In this document: positions 5,503 through 12,619 of the stretch, piece by piece
Position numbering within the stretch: position 1 is the first letter of the stretch
Layout of the letters: every line of letters begins with the position of its first letter
Source: an uncultured Oscillospiraceae bacterium
GTDB taxonomy: Bacteria; Bacillota; Clostridia; Oscillospirales; Acutalibacteraceae
Length of the DNA stretch: 12,689 nt
NCBI GenBank assembly: GCA_900552605.1
Contig: USAR01000016.1
Coordinates: forward strand, 1 to 12,689
Direction of reading: 5' to 3'
The notes under the pieces: model-generated
Told to the model about the DNA's origin: nothing
What the model saw: only the letters and a program-made list of their open reading frames with translations
The model's database searches: none
Made by a program: the position numbers and the translations under genes

Positions 5503-7662
5503 CTATGCCCTGCCGAACATTCTTTCAAGCTGTGCTCTTGTGATTTCAACCGTTATAGGTCTGCCGTGGGGACAATAGCGAATTTTAGGATCCAGAAGCG
5601 CACGATTCATAAGCTCTTTCAGTTGCGGTTCGCTTGAGACCCAGCCTGCTTTTACCGCAGCTTTGCAAGCAACCGTGTGGTAAATTCTGTCGAGCTTTTC
5701 AACAGAAACATCGCCGGTTTTTAAAAGGCTGTCGGCAATCTCACTCAAAAGTGATTCCAAATCGTCGTTTTCAAGCATAGAGGGTACAGCACGCACCATA
5801 ACCGTGCCGTCGCCGAAGTCCTCAATCTCAAACCCCGCTTTTTTAAGCAGCTCAGTGTTTTCGGTAATTGCGGCATACTCGCGCTTTTCAAGCGTTATTG
5901 TGGCGGCAGAAAGCAGATATTGACTCTCGGCGCTTGCTTTCGACTTTTGCTGTTCAAACAAAATTCTTTCGTGAGCCGCGTGCTTGTCGATAAGCAAAAG
6001 CTTGCCGTCCTGCTCCGCCAATATGTATGTTTTAAAAAGCTCGCCGATAAACCTTGCCGTCGGCTCATCGTCCGGCGTTTCCTCTGCCGCTTTTTGAAAG
6101 CCTGCTTGCTCTTTACGAAAAGCTATGTCGCCGTCATTTTCGGTGTATTGAGCCTTGTTGTATTTATCGCTATCCGCTTTTTCCGTTTCAAAGCTCGGTG
6201 ATTTCGGCGTTGTTTCGGTAACATTTGTCTGTGCAGTGTCATCGCTGCGGGGCAGTTCGACCTCAACATCGATATTAACCGATTTCAGCGGGCCGCGCTC
6301 AACACTCTCGCGAACGCCGCTTCCTGTGAACGCATTAAACGATTCAAACACACCGTCCTGCCGTTTTGCCGCAGCGATATCGTAATTGCTCGGATTCGCA
6401 ACCGTGACCTTAAATTCCCCGCTGTCAAAAGCTTCGCTGCCTTCGGTGCTTTTATCTGCCGTGCTCTGCTGTATATCGTTCGCTCTGCCGCCGACAACCG
6501 CATCTTCAACGGTCTTATAAGCCGCAGTATCGTTTAATTTAGCTCCGTCGGCTCTGACAGGCAGCTTAACCGTCTCGCCGAGCGATTCTCCGCCGTCTTT
6601 AAAAACAGCGTTTAAAAACTCTTGGCTCTTTGCTTTTATGTGTGCGCCCTTTTGCTCGAACTGCGGACGCGACGTATCTGCCGCAAGCGCATTTCTTACG
6701 CCGTATCTGACTGCGTCAAAAACACGGCTTTCGTCGGCAAAGCGCACCTCGGTTTTTGCAGGGTGCACATTAACGTCAACCGTCTCAAACGGGACTTCAA
6801 CGTTAAGCACACAGTAAGGAAACTTGCCAACCATTGCCGAGTTTTTATAGCCAACGTCAAGCGCCGCCATAACGGTTGCCGATTTCACAAACCTGCCGTT
6901 TAAATAAACAAGCTGTAAATTGCGGTTCGGACGGCATTTAAAGGGCTTGCAGATAAGACCCGACACCTTAACGCCGCCGCCCTCATAGCTTATGGGAATA
7001 GTCCCAAGTGCAATATCACGTCCGAGCACAGCATAAACCGCGTCGCGCAAATTGCCGTTTCCCTGAGTCGAAAGCGTTTGCTTGCCGTCTTTAATCATTT
7101 TAAAGGCGACCTCGGGGTGCGAAAGCGCTATTCTGTCCACCACAGCGGAAACATTTGCGCCCTCTTTAACATCTTTTTTAAGGAACTTCATTCTTGCCGG
7201 TGTGTTGTAAAAAAGGTCGCGTACCTCGATTGTTGTGCCGACCGCACAGCCGACGTCATCGCAAAGCTGCTCCTCGCCGCCCTCGATTGTGTAAATCGTG
7301 CCGATCTCATCTTCCGCGCGGCGCGTTATCATTGTCACCTTTGAAACAGCACATATCGCCGCAAGCGCCTCACCGCGAAAGCCGAGCGTTCCGATTCTTT
7401 CAAGATCGCTCTCGTTTGAAATTTTGCTGGTGGCATGGCGCAAAAACGCCGTGGGAACATCACTTCTTGCAATGCCGCAGCCGTTGTCGGTAACGCTTAT
7501 AAGCGACACTCCGCCGCGCTCTAATTTAACCGTTATCTGCGTTGCGCCTGCGTCGATAGCGTTTTCAATAAGCTCTTTAACTGCCGAGGCAGGTCTTTCA
7601 ACAACCTCTCCTGCGGCAATAAGCTCCGCTGTCTGCTTATCCAAAACGTGAATTTTCGGCAT
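5503..7662 (-). CDS. mutL: DNA mismatch repair protein MutL (endonuclease type)
   Basis: MutL links mismatch recognition by MutS to strand removal. From the ATG at 7662 it has 719 residues. The GHKL ATPase N-terminus shows KELIENAIDAGA (29-40, E30 general base and N34 Mg ligand), DNGCGI (59-64), RHATSKI (75-81) and GTLGFRGEALAAI (91-103). The transducer region includes NVHPAKTEVRF (298-308). A poorly conserved polar linker covers about 335-530. The C-terminal domain has DKHAAHERILFE (559-570), a form of the D-x-H-A-x2-E-x4-E metal-binding nuclease motif, plus ACKAAVKAG (665-673), CPHGRP (697-702) and MFGR near the end, all features of endonuclease-active MutL from bacteria without Dam/MutH. 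A TTG at 7677 is in frame but lies inside the ribosome site. The gene follows mutS by 47 bp. Confidence 0.97.
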   Translation of the reverse strand: MPKIHVLDKQTAELIAAGEVVERPASAVKELIENAIDAGATQITVKLERGGVSLISVTDNGCGIARSDVPTAFLRHATSKISNESDLERIGTLGFRGEALAAICAVSKVTMITRRAEDEIGTIYTIEGGEEQLCDDVGCAVGTTIEVRDLFYNTPARMKFLKKDVKEGANVSAVVDRIALSHPEVAFKMIKDGKQTLSTQGNGNLRDAVYAVLGRDIALGTIPISYEGGGVKVSGLICKPFKCRPNRNLQLVYLNGRFVKSATVMAALDVGYKNSAMVGKFPYCVLNVEVPFETVDVNVHPAKTEVRFADESRVFDAVRYGVRNALAADTSRPQFEQKGAHIKAKSQEFLNAVFKDGGESLGETVKLPVRADGAKLNDTAAYKTVEDAVVGGRANDIQQSTADKSTEGSEAFDSGEFKVTVANPSNYDIAAAKRQDGVFESFNAFTGSGVRESVERGPLKSVNIDVEVELPRSDDTAQTNVTETTPKSPSFETEKADSDKYNKAQYTENDGDIAFRKEQAGFQKAAEETPDDEPTARFIGELFKTYILAEQDGKLLLIDKHAAHERILFEQQKSKASAESQYLLSAATITLEKREYAAITENTELLKKAGFEIEDFGDGTVMVRAVPSMLENDDLESLLSEIADSLLKTGDVSVEKLDRIYHTVACKAAVKAGWVSSEPQLKELMNRALLDPKIRYCPHGRPITVEITRAQLERMFGRA

Positions 7663-7668
7663 TTCGTG

Positions 7669-7675
7669 TTCCCCC
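7669..7675 (-). promoter_or_regulatory. Ribosome binding site that sets the mutL start
   Basis: The minus strand reads TTGGGGGAACACGAA immediately before the ATG at 7662. The GGGGGAA stretch is at a normal Shine-Dalgarno distance (6-8 nt) from that ATG. The in-frame TTG at 7677 directly abuts this stretch and cannot use it. The resulting N-terminus MPKIHVLDKQTAELIAAGEV matches MutL proteins. Confidence 0.75.
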
Positions 7676-7709
7676 AATCATTGTAAATTGCGCTGTATTT
7701 CAGCCTTGT

Positions 7710-10331
7710 TTAATTTTCAAAATCCTTTGCCGCCGTCACAAGGTCTGCAAGCTCCTGCATTGCTTCGATCGGCGTTAATGTGTTAACATCGATTCTCTGC
7801 ATCTTTTCAATAAGCTGAGAGTATCCCTCGCTTTGCAGCGAGAGCTGCCCTAACTCCTGTGCTCCGGAGTCTGCCGACGCGGTTTTAACTATCTGTTTTC
7901 CGCCGTCTTCCTCAAGGCTTTTTAAAACCTCTTTAGCGCGCTTTATAACTCCCTGCGGTATTCCCGAAAGCTTTGCAACCTCAATTCCGTAGCTCTCGTC
8001 GGCACCGCCGCGCACAATGCGGCGCAGGAATATGATATCATCACCGCGTTTTTTTGCGGCAATGCTGTAATTTTTAACGCCTTCAAGCTCGTTTTCAAGC
8101 ACAGTAAGTTCGTGATAATGTGTGGCAAAAAGCGTTTTTGCTCCCAGCTGTTTTTTGCTTGAGCAATGTTCGATAACCGCTCTTGCAATTGCCATTCCGT
8201 CGTAAGTTGAAGTACCCCTGCCGATCTCATCTAAAATAAGCAGACTCTTTTCCGTTGCATTTTTAAGAATGTAGGCAACTTCGCTCATCTCAACCATAAA
8301 AGTGGATTTCCCCGATGCCAGATCGTCCGAAGCGCCGACCCTTGTGTAAACTGCATCGCAAATGGAAATATCTGCGCTTTTAGCAGGCACAAACGAACCG
8401 ATCTGCGCCATAATTGTTATAAGAGCAACCTGTCGCATATATGTTGATTTACCTGCCATATTGGGGCCTGTTATTATCATACATCGGTTTTCGTTAATAT
8501 CAAGCGATGTGTCGTTGGGAACGAACTGCAGCCTGTTTATTCGCTCAATAACAGGATGTCTGCCGTCTGTAATTTTTATTCTGCCCTCTTCGTTGAGCTG
8601 CGGTCTCACATATCCGTTTGCGGCGGCAACCTCGGCAAGAGAAGCAAATGCGTCAAGCCTTGCAACGGCGTCAGCGGTTGAAAATATTCGTGCACGCTGC
8701 GATGAAACAAAGCTTCTAAGCTCCTCAAAGATATCATACTCCATTTTGTTGATTCGCTCTCTTGCGCCCAGAATTCTGCCCTCAAGCGTTTTAAGCTCAT
8801 CGGTTATGTATCTTTCGCAATTTGTAAGCGTTTGCTTTCTTATATAATTTTCGGGAACCTGTCCTTTAAAGCTGTTCGGCACCTCAATGTAATATCCGAA
8901 TACCTTGTTGTATCTTACCTTAATTGCCTTAATTCCGGTTTTCTCCCGCTCCTCGTTTTCGATTCTTGATAAAAACCCTTTGCCGCTTTTAAGATCTACA
9001 CGAAGCTCGTCGAGCTCTTTTGAAAAACCGTCGCGTATAATGCCGCCCTCGCGCACAAGCGCCGCAGGATCGTCCGAAATAGTTTTTTTAATGCGTTCTT
9101 TAACGTCGGTCAGCTCGTCTATATCGCTGTAAATTTCCTTAATCAGTCGGCTTTGACTGTCGTCGAGAATTTTGTGAAGTCTCGGCAAAATCTCAAATGT
9201 TTCCGCAAGCAGATTAAGGTCTCTTGCACCCGCCGTGCCGTAATCAACACGAGACATTATGCGCTCGATATCCTTAATTCCCAAAAGCATCTCGCGAATT
9301 TCTCCGCGTTTTTCCACGGAAGAAATAAGCTCCTCCACAGCGTTTTGGCGGGATTCAATGCCTGCCCTTTTAACAAGCGGCTGCTCCACCATTCCGAAAA
9401 GCCTGCGTTTTCCGAGCACCGTCCGTGTTTTATCAAGCACCCACAAAAGCGAGTACTTCTTGCCGTTTCCTCCCATACTCTCGCAAAGCTCAAGGTTGCG
9501 CATTGCGCTGATATCAAGTCTCATATATTGCTCGTCGGTGTAAAAATTTATCGATGATATGGCTTCAAGTCCCGTCTTGCGCGTTTCGTAAAGGTAATCG
9601 AGAGCTGCTCCCAATGCGTTGACCGCGGGAGAATCGGTTTTAAGCTCCAGCTCTTCAAGACTGTTTACACCGAAATGCGATAAAATTATATCCTTTGCGA
9701 CCGCGTCCGAAAAGCATCTTGATTCGCGGTTTGTAAACCGACAGTTAAGCTTAGACACCAGGAACACGGCAAGCTCTGTGTGGTTTTCCAATTCATTTGT
9801 TGCAATAAGCTCACGCGGAGAGAATCTTCCCATTTCTCCTATAACACGCTGGTCAACATCGTCGCCGCCGAGCTCCGTCAAATGCAACAGTCCCGTTGAC
9901 GCGTCCACAAGGCATAAACCACAGCGTTTTTCTTTATAGTAAATCGAAGCCAAGTAGTTGTTTCTCGCTTCGTCAAGCATACTGTCATCGATAACCGTAC
10001 CGGGAGTTATAACGCCCGTTATTTCCCTTTTAACAAGTCCCTTTGCTTTGGCAGGGTCCTCAACCTGCTCGCAAATAGCAACGCGATAACCCTTTGAAAT
10101 AAGACGGGCAATATAGCTTTCACAGCTGTGATAAGGAACGCCGCACATCGGTGCGCGCTCCTCTTGTCCGCAGTCACGTCCCGTTAAAACAAGGTCAAGC
10201 TCTTCCGACGCTATTTTTGCGTCTTCAAAAAACATCTCGTAAAAATCGCCCAATCTAAAAAACAGTATGCAATCCGGATTTTCTTCTTTAATTTTAAAAT
10301 ACTGCTTCATCATCGGAGAATAGTCCGCCAT
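7710..10331 (-). CDS. mutS: DNA mismatch repair protein MutS
   Basis: MutS recognises mispairs and small loops and recruits MutL in an ATP-dependent way. From the ATG at 10331 it has 873 residues, full length. The mismatch-binding domain has GDFYEMFFEDA, with the F-x-E mismatch-wedge residues at F30 and E32. The connector, core and clamp domains follow (NKVFGYYIEVPNS in the clamp). The ATPase domain has Walker A GPNMAGKST (622-630), the YTRVGASDDLASGKSTFMVE loop (662-681), Walker B LLILDEIGRGTST (697-709) and the THYHEL switch (737-742). A C-terminal QLSLQ (829-833) sits where the beta-clamp motif QLSLF is usual. An ATG at 10340 would add three residues; MADYSPMMKQY at 10331 aligns better with known MutS starts and has GGA eight bases before it. 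A small stem-loop lies just upstream. Confidence 0.97.
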   Translation of the reverse strand: MADYSPMMKQYFKIKEENPDCILFFRLGDFYEMFFEDAKIASEELDLVLTGRDCGQEERAPMCGVPYHSCESYIARLISKGYRVAICEQVEDPAKAKGLVKREITGVITPGTVIDDSMLDEARNNYLASIYYKEKRCGLCLVDASTGLLHLTELGGDDVDQRVIGEMGRFSPRELIATNELENHTELAVFLVSKLNCRFTNRESRCFSDAVAKDIILSHFGVNSLEELELKTDSPAVNALGAALDYLYETRKTGLEAISSINFYTDEQYMRLDISAMRNLELCESMGGNGKKYSLLWVLDKTRTVLGKRRLFGMVEQPLVKRAGIESRQNAVEELISSVEKRGEIREMLLGIKDIERIMSRVDYGTAGARDLNLLAETFEILPRLHKILDDSQSRLIKEIYSDIDELTDVKERIKKTISDDPAALVREGGIIRDGFSKELDELRVDLKSGKGFLSRIENEEREKTGIKAIKVRYNKVFGYYIEVPNSFKGQVPENYIRKQTLTNCERYITDELKTLEGRILGARERINKMEYDIFEELRSFVSSQRARIFSTADAVARLDAFASLAEVAAANGYVRPQLNEEGRIKITDGRHPVIERINRLQFVPNDTSLDINENRCMIITGPNMAGKSTYMRQVALITIMAQIGSFVPAKSADISICDAVYTRVGASDDLASGKSTFMVEMSEVAYILKNATEKSLLILDEIGRGTSTYDGMAIARAVIEHCSSKKQLGAKTLFATHYHELTVLENELEGVKNYSIAAKKRGDDIIFLRRIVRGGADESYGIEVAKLSGIPQGVIKRAKEVLKSLEEDGGKQIVKTASADSGAQELGQLSLQSEGYSQLIEKMQRIDVNTLTPIEAMQELADLVTAAKDFEN

Positions 10332-10346
10332 TTTTTGCATCCGTTT

Positions 10347-10365
10347 CGGCAGTTTTTTACTGCCG
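10347..10365 (-). promoter_or_regulatory. Stem-loop immediately upstream of the mutS start
   Basis: On the minus strand CGGCAGT-AAAAA-ACTGCCG forms a perfect 7-bp stem with a 5-base A loop. It ends 6 nt before the ATG at 10340 and 15 nt before the ATG at 10331. No U-run follows, so it is not an intrinsic terminator. Its place next to a weak ribosome site suggests an effect on mutS translation or on mRNA processing between the YlbF-family gene and mutS; that role is inference. Confidence 0.6.
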
Positions 10366-10410
10366 CGCCGTTAAAATTGATTTAAAAATGTTTTATTAAA
10401 AGCCGTTTGC

Positions 10411-10818
10411 TCAGTGGCAGCCGCCGCAGCTTGAGCAATCGCCGCCGCAAGCGGTTTCAAATTCCGCGGTTTCGGGATCTTCGCCGCCGGCGCATTTAAC
10501 AAGCACCGAGTAAATTGCCGAAATAAGCGTATCAAGCTCTTTTTTTGCGGTGCCGAAAGCCTGCATACTCTCGTTTGCCATAATGTCGGCATAAACTCTG
10601 CGTAAATCGGAGTTTATGGCCTTAAGCTTTTCCTCGTCCTTATCCTCTTTGGAAAGCTCGTTATCAAGATTCATCTTAATAAGATTAAAGTCGCCGATGT
10701 GCTTTTGCAGCTGTTCGTCGGCATCGTTTTTCTCTTTCGCCGCGATGTAGCTTTTAAAACATTCCTCGTTTTGAATAAGCTTTCCTAAAATTCTTGTTTG
10801 CTTTAATATCTCGTCCAT
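10411..10818 (-). CDS. ricA: YlbF/YmcA (RicA)-family regulator with cysteine-rich tail
   Basis: This 135-residue, mostly helical protein is of the Com_YlbF family. The first helices (MDEILKQTRILGKLIQNEE...FKSYIAAKEK) and the DFNLIKMNLDNEL stretch fit YlbF/YmcA proteins. Between miaB and mutS it occupies the position of B. subtilis ymcA (ricA; miaB-ymcA-cotE-mutS-mutL), so RicA is preferred over RicF by context; sequence alone does not separate them. In B. subtilis RicA, RicF and RicT form a complex with Fe-S clusters that helps RNase Y process mRNAs and affects competence, biofilm and sporulation. Here the C-terminus ends ACGGDCSSCGGCH, giving C124, C128, C131 and C134 besides C109 and C20, a plausible metal or Fe-S ligand set. 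A strong TAAGGAG site lies 6 nt before the ATG, 17 bp after miaB. Confidence 0.75.
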   Translation of the reverse strand: MDEILKQTRILGKLIQNEECFKSYIAAKEKNDADEQLQKHIGDFNLIKMNLDNELSKEDKDEEKLKAINSDLRRVYADIMANESMQAFGTAKKELDTLISAIYSVLVKCAGGEDPETAEFETACGGDCSSCGGCH

Positions 10819-10835
10819 TTTTTACTCCTTAATCT

Positions 10836-12254
10836 TTATTGATTCAAAAGCTCGCCCTCTAAAACCGAGGTGAGAGCGGTAATTTTAACATTTGCAAATT
10901 TTCCTATAATATCACGCGGTGCCTTAAATTCAACGACCGTATTTTTAAAATCCCTGCCGGCAATAAATCCCTCTCGTCTGCCCTCGTCCTCGCAAAGCAC
11001 TCGCACGGTTTTGCCCACACATTCCGCCGCAAGCTGCTTTGAAATGCCGTCTTGCAATTTAAGCAGTTCATCAAGCCACTGTCCTTTTTCCTTTCGGCTT
11101 ACGGGGTCAGGCATTTCCGCTGCAGGTGTGCCTGAACGAGGCGAGTAAATAAAGGTAAAAAGATTTGAAAACCGAACGGCGGAAACGAGACTCAGCGTTT
11201 CGCAAAAATCCTCGTATGTTTCGCCGGGAAATCCAACGATAACATCACTTGAAAGCGAGATATCCGGCATAAGCGATTTTGCGGTTTCCACCAGCTTTAA
11301 GTAATCCTTTCTGCCGTAATGCCGATTCATTTTTTTAAGCACTTTGCTTGAGCCGCTTTGAAACGGCAGATGCAAATGACGGCAGACCTTTTCACTTTCC
11401 GCCATAGCCTCAAGCAGTTCCCTTGTGCAATCCCTCGGGTGCGAGGTCATAAACCGTATTCTGAAATCGCCCTCAATTTCGTTTATCATTCTTATAAGCT
11501 TTGCAAAATTAACATTGCAGTCAAGGTCTTTGCCGTATGAATTAACATTTTGACCGAGCAGCGTTATTTCACGGTATCCTTCTTTTACAAGCTGCATTGC
11601 GTCGTTAAGCACAGCCTCGGGTCTTCTGGAGCGTTCTCTGCCGCGCACATACGGCACAATGCAGTAAGTACAAAAATTGTTGCAGCCGTACATTATGGGA
11701 ATCCAAGCTTTAAAGCTGCCGTCGCGCCTTATCGGCACTCCCTCAACAATATCGTCCGAGCGCTCGGTAAGCTCAAATATCCTGCCGCTGCCGGAAAGTC
11801 TTCGATAGATAAACTCCGCAAGCCTCCAGCGACAAAACGTGCCGAAAACCATATCTACATAAGGAAAGCTTTTTTTAATGCGATCGGCGTTTGCCTGTTG
11901 CTGCACCATACAGCCGCAAACCGCAATGATCATATCCGGCTTTGCCTTTTTAAGCTTTTTAAGCTGACCTATGTTGCCCCAGACCCTGTCTTCTGCGTGC
12001 TCACGCACGGCGCAGGTGTTAAAAAGAATAAAGTCGGCGTCATCCGGTGAATCACAAAAGGTATATCCGATTTTTGCAAGCTGCCCTTTTATCTGCTCGC
12101 TGTCGCTTACGTTTTGCTGACAGCCGTAGGTGTGAATAAAAGCCTTAGGCGAAAGCTTGCCGGCGGCGGTCAGCCGCTCTGACGCACGGTTTATGTAAGC
12201 ACTCTGCTCAGCAAGATTTTCCTTTGAGCAGGTATTAGTAATAGGTTTTTCCAA
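10836..12254 (-). CDS. miaB: tRNA-2-methylthio-N6-dimethylallyladenosine synthase MiaB
   Basis: MiaB is a radical-SAM methylthiotransferase with two [4Fe-4S] clusters. It converts i6A37, made by MiaA, into ms2i6A37. The protein has 472 residues. The N-terminal MTTase domain carries cluster ligands C45 (HTYGCQQNVSDSE), C81 (FNTCAVREHAEDR) and C115 (AVCGCMVQQQ). The radical-SAM CxxxCxxC is C191-C195-C198 in GCNNFCTYCIVPYVRGRERSR without its last residue. Further family blocks are EITLLGQNVNSYG, MTSHPRD, LHLPFQSGS, SSDVIVGFPGET and the C-terminal TRAM domain (about 405-470). The start is TTG at 12254: no in-frame ATG lies upstream before a stop, and GGGAGA stands 7 nt before the TTG. It is the first gene of the minus-strand run, with a promoter about 90 bp upstream. 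Confidence 0.96.
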   Translation of the reverse strand: MEKPITNTCSKENLAEQSAYINRASERLTAAGKLSPKAFIHTYGCQQNVSDSEQIKGQLAKIGYTFCDSPDDADFILFNTCAVREHAEDRVWGNIGQLKKLKKAKPDMIIAVCGCMVQQQANADRIKKSFPYVDMVFGTFCRWRLAEFIYRRLSGSGRIFELTERSDDIVEGVPIRRDGSFKAWIPIMYGCNNFCTYCIVPYVRGRERSRRPEAVLNDAMQLVKEGYREITLLGQNVNSYGKDLDCNVNFAKLIRMINEIEGDFRIRFMTSHPRDCTRELLEAMAESEKVCRHLHLPFQSGSSKVLKKMNRHYGRKDYLKLVETAKSLMPDISLSSDVIVGFPGETYEDFCETLSLVSAVRFSNLFTFIYSPRSGTPAAEMPDPVSRKEKGQWLDELLKLQDGISKQLAAECVGKTVRVLCEDEGRREGFIAGRDFKNTVVEFKAPRDIIGKFANVKITALTSVLEGELLNQ

Positions 12255-12261
12255 AAAACAT

Positions 12262-12267
12262 TCTCCC
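12262..12267 (-). promoter_or_regulatory. Ribosome binding site for the TTG start of miaB
   Basis: On the minus strand GGGAGA lies seven bases before the TTG at 12254. An ATG at 12261 directly abuts this site but is out of frame with miaB, and reading from it meets a stop codon after only a few residues. The family N-terminus and the spacing both favour TTG. Confidence 0.65.
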
Positions 12268-12282
12268 AGCTTAAGAAGTATA

Positions 12283-12302
12283 TCTGCGCGGCACAGTGCA
12301 GA
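12283..12302 (-). promoter_or_regulatory. Small stem-loop in the miaB leader
   Basis: TCTGC (12283-12287) pairs with GCAGA (12298-12302) around a 10-base loop that itself contains the palindrome GCACAGTGC overlapping one arm. It lies in the presumed untranslated leader of the miaB transcript, about 30 bases before the TTG. The stem is short and no switch partner was found, so a regulatory role is only possible. Confidence 0.3.
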
Positions 12303-12320
12303 ACACTTTACCGCAGCATC

Positions 12321-12342
12321 GCATAATTATCCTATATTATGC
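12321..12342. promoter_or_regulatory. Inverted repeat over the miaB transcription start (candidate operator)
   Basis: GCATAAT and ATTATGC form a perfect 7-bp inverted repeat separated by 8 bases. The repeat begins just after the -10 box of the miaB promoter on the minus strand and spans the expected start point near 12337. Its place fits a repressor operator, or an A/T-rich hairpin at the very 5' end of the transcript. No regulator gene is in the window, so the role is inferred from position only. Confidence 0.45.
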
Positions 12343-12343
12343 T

Positions 12344-12372
12344 ATTATACTATAAAACTCGAGTTTCTTCAA
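12344..12372 (-). promoter_or_regulatory. Sigma-A type promoter for the miaB gene run
   Basis: On the minus strand a -35 box TTGAAG (12367-12372) and a perfect -10 box TATAAT (12344-12349) are spaced by 17 bases. The predicted start is near 12337, giving a leader of about 83 bases before the miaB TTG. An A-rich stretch lies just upstream (12373-12400). It is the best promoter seen for the minus-strand run. Confidence 0.75.
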
Positions 12373-12400
12373 GATTAAAAAGAAAAAATTGAAAAAGATA

Positions 12401-12429
12401 TTGACTTTTATTTTTCTTTGTGATAATAT
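12401..12429 (+). promoter_or_regulatory. Promoter for the serine tRNA genes
   Basis: On the plus strand TTGACT (12401-12406) and TAATAT (12424-12429) are separated by 17 bases. Transcription would start near 12436, about 40 bases before the first tRNA. The promoter is back to back with the miaB promoter, their -35 boxes being 28 bases apart across an A-rich tract. No terminator is seen between the two tRNAs, so it probably serves both. Confidence 0.65.
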
Positions 12430-12477
12430 TTATTAGCGACCTTGTGGCAGGGCTTGCCCGAAAGCTCGGTTTCAAAC

Positions 12478-12568
12478 GGAGAGATACCGAAGTGGTCATA
12501 ACGGAACGGTCTTGAAAACCGTCGTATCCTTGCGGGTACCGTGGGTTCGAATCCCACTCTCTCCGCCA
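12478..12568 (+). tRNA. tRNA-Ser(UGA)
   Basis: This is a complete class II tRNA. The acceptor stem GGAGAGA pairs with TCTCTCC, followed by discriminator G and an encoded CCA. The D stem is CCG/CGG. The anticodon arm is ACGGT-CTTGAAA-ACCGT with anticodon TGA at 12513-12515, which reads UCA and related UCN codons. The long variable arm GTATCC-TTGC-GGGTAC is typical of serine tRNA, and the T arm is GTGGG-TTCGAAT-CCCAC. A36, A37 and A38 are all adenosine, the sequence used by MiaA and MiaB, whose genes are in this window. The sequence between its CCA and the next tRNA is only 51 bases. Confidence 0.97.
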
Positions 12569-12619
12569 CTTTTAATTAACGTGTAAGAGCATTTATATTT
12601 TCAAAATCCAAGTCACTAT

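Noticed and set aside
8362..8847. Plus-strand open frame of 161 codons opposite the mutS ATPase region
   Set aside because: It lies fully antisense to conserved MutS sequence, with no ribosome site or recognisable domain.
11550..12050. Plus-strand open frame of 166 codons opposite miaB
   Set aside because: It is antisense to the radical-SAM and MTTase domains of MiaB; low-complexity shadow with no motif.
12440..12477. Short GGG-CTTG-CCC and CCGA-AAGC-TCGG hairpins in the tRNA leader as a riboswitch or T-box
   Set aside because: The two stems are tiny, share bases, and no T-box specifier or antiterminator sequence is present; this is probably just a tRNA 5' leader removed by RNase P.
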